From Gemmatimonadota bacterium (GTDB lineage: Bacteria > Latescibacterota > UBA2968), in the NCBI GenBank assembly GCA_002727195.1, contig PBWH01000014.1, positions 160,397-224,396 of the forward strand: a stretch of DNA of 64,000 bases. Reading direction: 5' to 3'. The stretch's first letter is position 1. Each line of letters starts with the position of its first letter. Shown piece after piece: positions 9,396 through 17,588 of the stretch. The position numbers and the translations under genes were made by a program. The notes below the pieces were generated by a model. It saw only the letters and a list, made by a program, of their open reading frames with translations. It was not told the DNA's origin and searched no databases.

Positions 9396-9716
9396 TCAGT
9401 AGATCCTCTTGATCACGTGGAAACCACGCGGCGTCTTCAGCGGCCCCCCGACGTCGCCCGGTGCAAGCGACTGAACGAGTTGTTCGAAGGCCGGTATCAG
9501 GTCGCCCGGCTTGAACGGACCGAGATCCCCTCCGTCCGAACCCGATGGATCCTTCGAATGCGTCCGAGCCAGGAGGCTGAAGTCTGCACCCGCCTTTGCC
9601 TTGGTCAGGAGGACCTCGGCCAGCGCTTCGTTGTCCACGACGATATGTGCCGCCCGCATCTCACCCGTATCCTTCGCGGACATCCACTCGGCCTTGGTTG
9701 CCCTCACATAGGCCAA
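9396..9716 (-). CDS. Parvulin-type peptidyl-prolyl isomerase domain protein
   Basis: About 90 residues match the PpiC/parvulin fold: RAAHIVV at the start, FSLLARTHSKDPSGSDGGDLG in the middle and PRGFHVIKRIY at the end. These include the two His of the active site. It speeds cis/trans isomerisation of Xaa-Pro bonds. The N-terminus is doubtful. Upstream on the same strand, in another frame, is a TPR-like stretch (GTAYGKKGNFDRSILFLETAQKWAPDYDLVKSEL, about 9735-9840) that seems to run into this gene through a 1-nt shift near 9718. The intact gene may therefore have been a TPR-PPIase fusion. The product ends directly before the DadA-like gene. Confidence 0.7.
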   Translation of the reverse strand: MAYVRATKAEWMSAKDTGEMRAAHIVVDNEALAEVLLTKAKAGADFSLLARTHSKDPSGSDGGDLGPFKPGDLIPAFEQLVQSLAPGDVGGPLKTPRGFHVIKRIY

Positions 9717-9734
9717 GTTCTGATTTCACGAGAT

Positions 9735-9840
9735 CGTAGTCGGGCGCCCATTTCTGTGCAGTTTCCAGAAACAGGATAGAACGATCAAAGTTTCCCTTCT
9801 TCCCATACGCCGTACCGAGCGAGATACACGAAAGATCGAC
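9735..9840 (-). pseudogene. TPR-like fragment upstream of PPIase
   Basis: The segment LGTAYGKKGNFDRSI followed by LFLETAQKWAPDYDL has the small-aromatic periodicity of one tetratricopeptide repeat. No start codon or further repeats are evident, and the frame differs from the PPIase that follows. It is either the N-terminal half of a frameshifted fusion or a leftover. Confidence 0.5.
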
Positions 9841-9920
9841 GGTGGGCGAAATAATCCACCGATTGATGGGTGTGTCCGTCACACGATGTCCTTGGGGGTT
9901 TGAGTAAGACCAAGGTACGG

Positions 9921-11446
9921 ATGACCACAATCAAAGCAAGCTGTGTCGCACTCATGAGAATGGCGTCGGTACTGCCGACCGCCGGAACCACTCGCACCCA
10001 CCCCGACCATACGGATGGAGATCCTTATACGGTTCAGGCCCACTACCTGGAGGCAAACGAGCGGATCGATCTCGATGGCCGGCTTGACGAGCAAATCTGG
10101 CAGCGCCTCACCCCCGCTACCGGGTTCATTCAGCGCGACCCGAACCTGGGTGACCCGGCACTCAACGAAACCGAAGCCCGGTTCTGCTGCGACAGCCAGA
10201 ACCTCTAAGTCGGGGTCCGGTGCTTTGACAGTGATCCTGACGGCATCGTCACTCGGTTGAGCCGGATCGAACGCACGATGTATAGCGACGACACGTTCAC
10301 CCTCTTCATCGCCCCCCGTCACGATCACCGGACAGGCCTCAAGTTCGGCACCAACCCTTCGGGATCGCGCGCGTCAAACGCGACATTTTTGCGAAGTCGA
10401 ACGTCGGCCTCCTGGTCGGCACCAAGCGGCTGAACAGCGAAGATCACAGCGTAGGTGGAATCGATCCGTCGTTCCGCCCGGGAGACATCACCTTAATCAA
10501 TGCCCAGCTGGCTGGCTCCTGAACGCCGGATGACACAGAGGGAAACACTGGGTTTCGGCCGACTACACGCGTGAAACCAACCTGATCCAGCTCTATGCCT
10601 GTGCCGACCGAATCGGGCGGGACTTCAACATCAACAACACGGGGTTCGTGTGGAAGGAACGCTACAGGGGTGAAAAATGGGCCGAGGTGCAGGTCCAGTA
10701 TCGGCCACGACCGAAAGGCGAACAGAATCCGGTTCAACAGTATAGCACGGGTCTTTGATTCGACATTCAGCACCCACTCCTGACGCAGAGATACCTGGAC
10801 ACTCAGTTGACGTCACACCCAGATGCCGTTTTCGGGCAGTCGTTTCTCGATCAGGACTGGGGGTGCGGGTTTGGTGGCTGGTTCGATATCGACTTCGACT
10901 CCGGAAACTATATCTCTTTCTGGGGGAGCTATAAGCACCGGCACGACATCTCAGGTCCTGTTGACACCCTGGGACCTCAACTTCGGCGGTGGGACGACCT
11001 TCCGTCTCGTCTTCGACTAAGACTGGAGGCTCTCAGTCTCCGACTTCTACAACTTCATCGCTCGCCACGTGAGTCGGGCGTGGTCTACTCAGCTGGATCT
11101 TGGCTACCGCCCGAGGCCGCACTGGAAGTGGACGGCTCGACTCAGACACGCGAGCGTCTTTGACCCACAGGATGAGCTCGAAGAGCGCATCTGGCTCGGC
11201 TCACTTCGCACGGAGTATCTCTTCTAAACCGACACCTTCCTCCGCCTCTTCTTTCAGACTCGGTCAGACCGTGGACCAAACGGTACACAAACATCCTATC
11301 TGATCAGCAACGTTTTTGGTTGGGAGTTCCGGCGTGGAAGTCAGCTGTTCATTGCCTTCAACGAATCGCGTGATGATGCGTCCGGATCGTTTCGGCTGGA
11401 CAATCAGGCGATCGTGTTCGAGATCGCCCATCAGATCGATCTGTAA
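9921..11446 (+). pseudogene. DUF5916-type (CBM9-like plus barrel) protein, degraded
   Basis: ATG 9921 follows AAGGT. After a poor signal region comes RIDLDGRLDEQIWQRL, the hallmark of the CBM9-like N-terminal domain of DUF5916 proteins, then ARFCCDSQNL, TAA at 10206-10208 where Tyr is expected, and VGVRCFDSDPDGIV in the same frame. Frameshifts follow near 10340 and beyond. Barrel-like pieces return: VFGQSFLDQDWGCGFGGWFD (about 10830-10900), RPHWKWTARLRHASVFD (about 11110-11170), a TAA at 11226-11228, and a C-terminal strand ending FEIAHQIDL at 11446. The original was probably an outer-membrane protein of 700 or more residues, so internal deletions are also likely. Confidence 0.7.
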
Positions 11447-11452
11447 TAGCCT

Positions 11453-11503
11453 CGTTCCCAGACGCTCCTGTCGGACCGTAGCCTTGGTGTAGGCCTGGGA
11501 ACG
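11453..11503. repeat. Imperfect palindromic repeat (CGTTCCCAG...CTGGGAACG)
   Basis: Nine-base arms at 11453-11461 and 11495-11503 enclose a 33-nt loop that itself has partial pairing. It lies between the DUF5916 pseudogene and the symporter. It looks like a copy of a widespread small intergenic palindrome and could also act as a terminator. Confidence 0.7.
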
Positions 11504-11603
11504 AAAGAGCCGGGCATCAGGATCGTAAGGTGGGTTGCTGTCCCTAACCGATCAGCATACCTTGTGTGCCGCATAACCAACCGTAACAAGGAGGGTAAAC
11601 CAC

Positions 11604-13103
11604 GTGTTTGGGCTACATTACCTCGACGTCGCAACCCTGATCCTCTATCTCGTAGGCATCAGCATCGTTGGTCTGCTGGCGTCTCGTGGCGTCAAAAAAT
11701 CAATCGACTACTTCATGGGTGGTCGCCGCTTCGGCAAGGCGATGCTGATCATGCACGCCTTTGGGACCGGAACGCACACGGACCAGGCGGTCAACGTCGT
11801 TGGCGCCTCCTACAAGCTCGGTCTGGCCGGTATCTGGTATGCCTGGCTGCCGCTGTTCGTCACGCCGTTCTACTGGATCATGATGCCGCTTTTCCGCCGA
11901 ATGCGGTACATCACGACCGGCGACTTCTTCGACGAGCGGTTCGGGATGGGACTCGGCCGGGTCTATTCGCTCTTCGGGATCTTCTACTACATCCTCTCGA
12001 TGGGCATCATGCTGGAGGGGACGGGCAAGATGGCCAGCGGCGTGACCGGCGGCGCGATCAGCCCCGAGGTCTGCATCATCATTATGTCGGCCATGTTCCT
12101 GTTCTACGGCCTGATCGGCGGTCTTCAAGCGGCCGTCGCGACGGACTTCATCCAGGGCGTCTTCATCATCATCCTTTCGTTCATCCTCTGGCCGTTCATG
12201 CTGGATCAGATCGGCGGCTTCTCTGGCATGCACGAGGTTCTGCCGCCTGAAACCTTCAGCCTCACGATCCTCGACGATCCACCGGCCGGATACGATCGGA
12301 TCACCTTCTGGTTCGTGGTCATCCTCACCATCAACACGATCTTCAACATCCCCGGTCAGCCACACGTCATGGAAATGGGCGGATCCGGCAAGACCGAGTG
12401 GGAATCCCGTGTCGGGTTCACCTACGGGAACATGGTGAAGCGCTTTTGCACGATCGCCTGGGCATTCATCGGCGTCGGCGCGATCGCGATCTACCCGAAC
12501 CTGTCGGACCCGGAACTCGCCTTCGGTCAGGCCACCCGCGATCTGCTTCCTGTTGGCCTTGTCGGCATCATGCTTGCCTCCATGATCGCGGCCGTCATGT
12601 CCTCCTGCGATTCGTTCATGGTCGACGGTTCCGCGCTCTTCGTCGAAAACATCTATCGCCCTGTGGTCGCGCCGGACAAGGATGACCATCACTACCTGAA
12701 CGTCGGTCGGGTGGCCGGCATCGTGATGGTCATCGGCGGTATCCTGGTCACCGAGTTGTTCGACAGCGTGATCGCCCTGTGGCGATTCCTGGTGCCGATG
12801 TCAGCCTTCTGGGGAATCGCCGTGTGGGGCGGGATCATCTGGAGACGGTGCAACGGTTACGGCGCGTGGGCGGGGATCCTCGGCTCAGTCGCCATCTGGG
12901 CTTACTGCAACTACGAGCTGAGGATGGAGCTCCAGGACATGATCGTCTGGTATCTCTCAGGCGGGATCCTGCTGATGATCGCGACGTCGAAGTCCACACC
13001 GGCCATCGCGAAAGAGAGCCTCGACAAGTTCTACGACTTCATGCACACGCCGATCGGTCAGGAGCAGGACCTGCTCGATAAGGGATACGAGCTTCGGGAT
13101 TGA
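11604..13103 (+). CDS. Sodium/solute symporter (SSS family)
   Basis: A protein of 499 residues with about 13 membrane helices. The start is GTG 11604, preceded by a strong ribosome binding site (AAGGAGGG, about 8 nt away). It opens with the typical short periplasmic N-terminus and a first helix ATLILYLVGISIVGL. GGRRFGKAMLIMHAFGTGTH is the conserved unwound segment near the Na+ site of the SSS family. The cargo (proline, sugar, urea or other solutes in this family) cannot be read from the sequence. It stands alone, followed 25 bases later by a strong terminator. Confidence 0.9.
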   Translation: MFGLHYLDVATLILYLVGISIVGLLASRGVKKSIDYFMGGRRFGKAMLIMHAFGTGTHTDQAVNVVGASYKLGLAGIWYAWLPLFVTPFYWIMMPLFRRMRYITTGDFFDERFGMGLGRVYSLFGIFYYILSMGIMLEGTGKMASGVTGGAISPEVCIIIMSAMFLFYGLIGGLQAAVATDFIQGVFIIILSFILWPFMLDQIGGFSGMHEVLPPETFSLTILDDPPAGYDRITFWFVVILTINTIFNIPGQPHVMEMGGSGKTEWESRVGFTYGNMVKRFCTIAWAFIGVGAIAIYPNLSDPELAFGQATRDLLPVGLVGIMLASMIAAVMSSCDSFMVDGSALFVENIYRPVVAPDKDDHHYLNVGRVAGIVMVIGGILVTELFDSVIALWRFLVPMSAFWGIAVWGGIIWRRCNGYGAWAGILGSVAIWAYCNYELRMELQDMIVWYLSGGILLMIATSKSTPAIAKESLDKFYDFMHTPIGQEQDLLDKGYELRD

Positions 13104-13127
13104 GTTGTTTCGCAACGGACAGAAAAC

Positions 13128-13159
13128 GGGCGATCCTCGGTGGAGAGGATCGCCCTTTG
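13128..13159 (+). terminator. Rho-independent terminator after the symporter
   Basis: An 11-bp perfect stem (GGGCGATCCTC at 13128-13138 with GAGGATCGCCC at 13145-13155) with a 6-nt loop is followed by TTTGT. It can also serve the degraded minus-strand gene that converges here. Confidence 0.85.
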
Positions 13160-13185
13160 TACTTTAGATCCTATGGTAGTGCGAG

Positions 13186-13569
13186 TTACCGTCTGTAAAC
13201 CTGTTCGCCCGTGGTGCCAGGGGCAAGGGTCAGGACATTCCCGGACAGATCGTAGACGTGATAGGCCTCGTTCCTCGGACCCTGCCGCCTCGAATTCCAG
13301 CTCGAGCATGCCCCCTTCTATTTCGAACTCGCCAACCAGCTGAGCCTGCCCCCCGTCGGCAACCGTTCGTGTGATCGCCAGACGCCCATCCGGGCCCAAC
13401 TTCATCACCTCAGCGGTGACACTAGTCACGGGTGATGGTGACACAGCGGTATGGAGCGTCCACGTCCCGACGAGTTGCGTCTCGGGCCCGATCAGGGACT
13501 CGTCGCCCCCGCAGGACACGCCTCATCGAAAGGGCGGATCACCAGGAACATCGAAACAGAATGCGTCAT
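13186..13569 (-). pseudogene. Small lipocalin-like secreted protein, frameshifted
   Basis: Minus-strand ATG 13569 follows GGAGG. The core LVGTWTLHTA, MKLGPDGRLAITR, LVGEFEIEGGMLELEFEA resembles the strands of lipocalin-like DUF domains that sense small hydrophobic ligands. Frame changes are needed twice: near 13520, between the signal region and the CGGDES segment (a possible lipobox), and near 13280. The natural C-terminus HVYDLSGNVLTLAPG...VYRR ends at TAA 13186-13188. The intact product would have been about 125 residues. Confidence 0.6.
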
Positions 13570-13649
13570 GTCAGCCTCCTGACGTGCGTATGTAGATTCA
13601 TTCGTTCTTCTCTTGGACACGTAAGCCGGCGGAATCTGTCACTCGACCA

Positions 13650-14834
13650 TTAAAGCGTCCATCGGGAGGCGAACTGACGGGCGATTTCGGTATGTAACCG
13701 GATCCCGTGCGGAATGGCTCCATCGGCGAAGTCGTAGTCGGACTGGTGGAGGTTGGGGTAGGTGTCGCGATCAAGTGGCCGAACCCCCAGGGCGAGGAAC
13801 GTGGCCGGAATCCTCTCGGAGTAGAAAGAGAAGTCCTCCCCACCCATAACCGGAAGCATATCCTGCCCCGCCAGGTCTTCGATCCCATCCACCACGCCCT
13901 GCGCGTAGTCACAGGCATTCTGGTGATTGAACGTGACCGGATACCCGAAGCGGTTGGTCACATCCGCTCGCGCGCCGAACGCTTCAGCCGTCTTCTCCGC
14001 GATCTGGCGAACCCGTTCGTGAGTCGTCTGCCGAACCATCTCGTCCAGAGCCCTGATCGTTCCTTTCAGGGTGGCCGTCTGCGGAATGATGTTGTAGGCC
14101 GTCCCCGCCTTGATATCCGCGACGGTCACCACCGCGCTCTGGAGCGGATCCGTGTTCCGCGAAACGATCGACTGGATGGCTGTCACCACGTGCGAGGCCA
14201 CCACGATGGGATCGACCCCGAAATGCGGGAACGCCGCGTGTGCGCCCGTACCTTCGATCGTGATGTCAAAGGTGTCCGAACTCGCCAGGAACGCGCCCGG
14301 GTGAACGCCAACCTGTCCCTGAGTGAAGTCGGGCCAGCCGTGAAACCCGAAAATCGCATCGACCTTCGGATCGTCGAGGACCCCTTCCTCGCACATCCTT
14401 TTGCCGCCGGCTCCGCCTTCTTCGGCAGGCTGGAAGATGAACTTCACGGGACCCTCGAGCTCGTCCCTGATCTCGCTGAGCACCTTGACAGCGCCGACCA
14501 GACAGCTCGTATGTCCATCGTGGCCGCAAGCGTGCATCTTCCCGGGAACCTTCGACCTGTAGGGTACATCGTTCGTCTCTTCCATCGGGAGCGCGTCCAT
14601 GTCTGCGCGCAGAGCGACACACGGTCCGTCCCTCTCTCCCCCAAGTGTGGCGACCACCCCCGTCTCGGCGACCCCGGTCCAAATCTCGATACCCTCGATC
14701 GGCCGGATATGCTTGAGAACACGCTCGGCGGTCCCGCTCTCCTCGTACTTCAATTCCGGATTCTCGTGAATCTCGTGTCGCAGTGACGTGATCTCGTCTA
14801 CAACGCCGTCAATGATTGGTGCTATGTCCCGCAC
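13650..14834 (-). CDS. M20-family amidohydrolase/peptidase
   Basis: A protein of 394 residues starting at a GTG. Metal-binding motifs of the M20D amidohydrolases are present: RADMDALPMEE near residue 80, ACGHDGHTSCLVGA near 105, AEEGGAGGKRM near 140, and VMGGEDFSFYSERIPA near 345. These enzymes remove acyl or acetyl groups from N-acyl amino acids (aminoacylase, hippurate and indole-acetyl-amino-acid hydrolases) using two metal ions. The length is normal and no lesion is seen. The gene lies downstream of, and on the same strand as, the bactofilin-like and Gfo genes, separated by about 90 bases of repeat-like DNA. Confidence 0.9.
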   Translation of the reverse strand: MRDIAPIIDGVVDEITSLRHEIHENPELKYEESGTAERVLKHIRPIEGIEIWTGVAETGVVATLGGERDGPCVALRADMDALPMEETNDVPYRSKVPGKMHACGHDGHTSCLVGAVKVLSEIRDELEGPVKFIFQPAEEGGAGGKRMCEEGVLDDPKVDAIFGFHGWPDFTQGQVGVHPGAFLASSDTFDITIEGTGAHAAFPHFGVDPIVVASHVVTAIQSIVSRNTDPLQSAVVTVADIKAGTAYNIIPQTATLKGTIRALDEMVRQTTHERVRQIAEKTAEAFGARADVTNRFGYPVTFNHQNACDYAQGVVDGIEDLAGQDMLPVMGGEDFSFYSERIPATFLALGVRPLDRDTYPNLHQSDYDFADGAIPHGIRLHTEIARQFASRWTL

Positions 14835-14884
14835 GGTCTATCCTCTCAATCGCAGCCAGAGCCCGCTCCTACGAGGTGTCTGTT

Positions 14885-14925
14885 CTGTCATTGGTCCCTG
14901 GACATTAGTCATTGGAGATTGTTTA
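14885..14925. repeat. TCATTGG-type short tandem-unit repeat
   Basis: TGTCATTGGTCCCTGG and ACATTAGTCATTGGAG share the (G)TCATTGG unit. A related stretch lies at 22278-22297, where it overlaps the start of a PhyH gene. This is a dispersed intergenic repeat type. Confidence 0.55.
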
Positions 14926-15177
14926 CTCTCGCACACTGCCCTTTATCTCTCCCTCGTTGTGGACGATCATCCCGCCCCGGTTCACGACATCCCCTCCAAC
15001 CTGGCCATACAGCTCCAGCTTGGATCCCTCGTTAAGGATCACGTCCATGGCGGACGATCCTCTCAGCACGAGCAGGGCTCCCGGCGCCACCGTGATCGAT
15101 CCCATCACGAGGCCCTGGAACGTCGTGTCCTCTGAGATCGTGATGTCGTGTCTGTAGATGCTCCCGTCGGTCTTCAT
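14923..15177 (-). CDS. Bactofilin-like small beta-solenoid protein
   Basis: An 84-residue protein. From the ATG at 15177 (MKTDGSIYRHD) it has short repeating hydrophobic turns: TFQGLVMGSITVAPGALLVL, AMDVILNEGSKLELYGQVGG, DVVNRGGMIVHNEGEIKG. That is the right-handed beta-helix periodicity of bactofilins (polymer-forming cytoskeletal proteins). The length is shorter than typical bactofilins (over 100 residues), so it may be a capping or regulatory variant. The start lies 9 bases after the end of the upstream Gfo/Idh/MocA gene, which indicates one operon. Confidence 0.65.
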   Translation of the reverse strand: MKTDGSIYRHDITISEDTTFQGLVMGSITVAPGALLVLRGSSAMDVILNEGSKLELYGQVGGDVVNRGGMIVHNEGEIKGSVRE

Positions 15178-15185
15178 GTCTGTCC

Positions 15186-16322
15186 TCAGAGATCCTGTGC
15201 CAGTCCCACCCAACCGTTTCCTTCACGCACCGCATCGATCGTCGACTGATATATCCACCCGTCCTTGAACGTCTGATAGGGTTCGATCGATTCACCTCGA
15301 ATGTCACCGGCAAACAGCTCGGCAAGTCGTGTCCAGTTCCGCTGCGTATCGTTCTCGATATCCGCCAGCGAGTCGGTAATCTCCGCGGTTACGGGCATCT
15401 CTGTCCACTCTCCCTTACCCACCTTCAGCCTGAGCGGCCCCTGTGCGTAGGCGCCCTCGATCAGGATCGCTCCCTCGCTCCCGTAGAACGCTACATAATC
15501 GTTCTGGTATCGCGGCTGAAGGCCGCCGTGCTTGAACAGGGCCGAGACGGGCTGTCTGGTCGCGAGAGGTGTATCGAGACGGGCCATCACCGTATACGTC
15601 CACTCCGAGTCCGCCGATTCCCACGCCTCCACGTCATCCGCCGACTCAGGTGCGAATCGTCCCCGCTCCCTGAAGTCGTGTACGCCACCCACGACGGGCA
15701 CCCGAGGCAGATCACTTCTGGCTTCTCCGTTGACAGAGACGATGTGACCGTTCAGCACGTGCTCGCAGATCGACAACTTGTGCGTGAAGTTGTTGCTCAG
15801 TCGCCCTCCACCGGCATCGATCCGGTGAGACCACCCGAACGGAATCAGCGGATTCAGGTTGTAGTGCGAAATGCACTCCGTCTCCCACGGCTCACCGATC
15901 GCCCCGTCGGCCACTAGCTGCTTCGCCAGGAGCGCGTTCGGCTGATACCGGAATGAGGCAGCGAACGCCGTCTTCACCCCCTTCTCCCGTGCGGCCGCAT
16001 ACATCTGCCGGGCTTTGTCCGCCGAGGTGGTGATCGGTTTGTCGCAAAACACGTGACAGCCAAGCTCGATCGCCGACATCACGGGCTCGAAGTGTGCGCC
16101 ACCGGGCGTACCCACCAGCACAATATCCGGGCTCAACTCCTCCAGCGCCTGACACCAGTCCGTACCCGCGTAGGGGATCCCCATCTCACCCGCCACGCGC
16201 TCCACGACATCCGCGGTGCGAGACGCCATACCAGCGATCTCAACACCGTGATACCGAAAGGCCTCGCTGTGCCCTTGCCCTGCAAAGCCCGCCCCAAGCG
16301 TCAACGCTGTGAGCTTACACAT
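15186..16322 (-). CDS. Gfo/Idh/MocA-family oxidoreductase
   Basis: A protein of 378 residues. The NAD(P)-binding Rossmann start LTLGAGFAGQGHSEAFRYHG and the EKxP-type motif in CHVFCDKPITTSADKARQM (Lys in DKP, about residue 95) are characteristic. A C-terminal alpha/beta substrate domain follows. The family oxidises or reduces sugars, inositols and amino-sugars. The substrate is unknown, but GWSHRIDAGGGRL near residue 160 is a usual substrate-site segment. It appears intact and heads a likely operon with the bactofilin-like gene. Confidence 0.9.
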   Translation of the reverse strand: MCKLTALTLGAGFAGQGHSEAFRYHGVEIAGMASRTADVVERVAGEMGIPYAGTDWCQALEELSPDIVLVGTPGGAHFEPVMSAIELGCHVFCDKPITTSADKARQMYAAAREKGVKTAFAASFRYQPNALLAKQLVADGAIGEPWETECISHYNLNPLIPFGWSHRIDAGGGRLSNNFTHKLSICEHVLNGHIVSVNGEARSDLPRVPVVGGVHDFRERGRFAPESADDVEAWESADSEWTYTVMARLDTPLATRQPVSALFKHGGLQPRYQNDYVAFYGSEGAILIEGAYAQGPLRLKVGKGEWTEMPVTAEITDSLADIENDTQRNWTRLAELFAGDIRGESIEPYQTFKDGWIYQSTIDAVREGNGWVGLAQDL

Positions 16323-16361
16323 CGCTCTCCCTCTGCTCTCTGCGCCGCGCGCTCCACCTGC

Positions 16362-16882
16362 TCACCTGCGACTGATTTTGTGGTAGTGATCCAGCATTTC
16401 AGGATTCAGCCCGGTTTCGTTCCGTTCCGCATCAAAGGGAGACCGCAAGCAGAATGCGTGAGTCGACGAACCGTGATCGTGCCGCTGCTAGAGTCGCTCG
16501 CACGCTTCCGCCCAGGTCGGAATGTGATCCTCGTCGATCCGCCAGCCCACGTGATCCGGATGTTCTGAGGGCTCAAACCACTCCGGTCGCTTGTGGAGTG
16601 CTTCACTGTGCACACCCTGAGGCGCGAAGATCGAAACGGCGTCGATGTCTTCCCATATGGACAGCCTACCCACCGTCCGTTTTTCGAACCCGTCCGAAAA
16701 ACGGGGGGGAACCCGGGCGCCCCAGTCAGCCCGACCTGTCCCCGCATGATCGACGAATCCTCCGGCCCCTTGGCCACATCGGAGATGTTCGCGATGCGAT
16801 CGACAAAGCCCTGGACCGACGGGTCTCCGAAACCGGCCTTCAGGATGCCGTATGTCATGAATCCGAGTCTGGCCATGGTCAC
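16362..16882 (-). pseudogene. DUF3291-family protein, degraded
   Basis: The minus-strand start MARLGFMTYGILKAGFGDP then VQGFVDRI is the N-terminus of DUF3291 (an antibiotic-biosynthesis-monooxygenase-like fold). The family continues in another frame as RLSIWEDIDAVSIFAPQG and HSEALHKRPEWFEPSEHP, then WRIDEDHIPTWAEACERL. A TAG follows at 16488-16490 and the C-terminus HGSSTHAFCLRSPFDAERN reads in the same frame to TGA at 16362. At least one frameshift (16680-16740, with an insertion rich in A and G/C runs) and one nonsense codon are present. Confidence 0.75.
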
Positions 16883-17062
16883 CTTCTACGTCAGGAACGA
16901 GCCGAGTCTGATGTGCTCAATTGTGAAGTCGCTGGCGTTGACGAGCTGTCGCAAGAGCGTGCCTAGCACACACCTCTTAGTGGTTCGATCGCCAACAGCG
17001 GCGCGAATCTATGATCGGACGCGGAGGGCCCGGGGTAGCCTGCGGCAACACAGGGCTATCTT

Positions 17063-17083
17063 TCACAACCCCTTCGGGGTTGT
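17063..17083. other. Short hairpin ACAACCCC-TTC-GGGGTTGT
   Basis: Perfect 8-bp arms at 17065-17072 and 17076-17083 with a 3-nt loop. No T-tract follows on the + strand. It may be a terminator remnant for the minus-strand gene. Confidence 0.6.
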
Positions 17084-17106
17084 CCCGGATCGATTCCTTG
17101 CCCGTT

Positions 17107-17165
17107 TCCTTCGCGTCGTCGTGTCTTCGTGCTGGTGGTATCGTGTTTTCGTGCCTTTGTGGTTG
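17107..17165. repeat. Low-complexity repeat of the CACGAAGACACGAA type
   Basis: On the minus strand the units AAGGCACGAAAACACGA and ACGAAGACACGACGACGCG are variants of a 12-nt unit. Relatives with GAGGACGCAGAG units occur at 45.1, 48.6, 53.8, 55.25, 58.4 and 62.7 kb. Confidence 0.65.
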
Positions 17166-17588
17166 CTCTGGTTTCGCGGCAACGGGAATCCGCTCCCAGG
17201 TATCCGCCGGCAGATCCATCACGTGTGCGTCGAACCGGAACTCATACCGCTCGACGGCGGCGCCGTCCTTCGGGCCGACCAGGATGGTCGCCTGCTCCAT
17301 ATCCTCGTTCGTGCAGACTCGCCAGCCGGGGACGTCGAACGACGCCTCCCGACGTCGTCGCTCGCATTGGTTGATCTCCGTAGCCGTCATCCACGGCACG
17401 CCCTTGTCCTTCACGTATCCGACGATATCCCGCAGACCGTCCCGTCAGGGAGGATCAGATAGGATGGCTGGTCGGTCCCGTCCTTAGAACTCTTCCCTAA
17501 ATTCTCGACACGCCTGTCCAAGAGAGAATTCTCGCTTTCCAAGCTACTGCCCAGTGATACGCTCAAAAGACCCCCTGCCACGACGAGC

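Noticed and set aside
11700-12692. Long minus-strand frame opposite the Na+/solute symporter
   Set aside because: It is a shadow frame rich in Asp, Arg and His, with no domain. The plus strand encodes a canonical SSS transporter with a ribosome site and terminator.
13707-14786. Long plus-strand frame opposite the M20 amidohydrolase
   Set aside because: It is a mirror of an intact metallo-hydrolase, with no recognisable motif or ribosome site.
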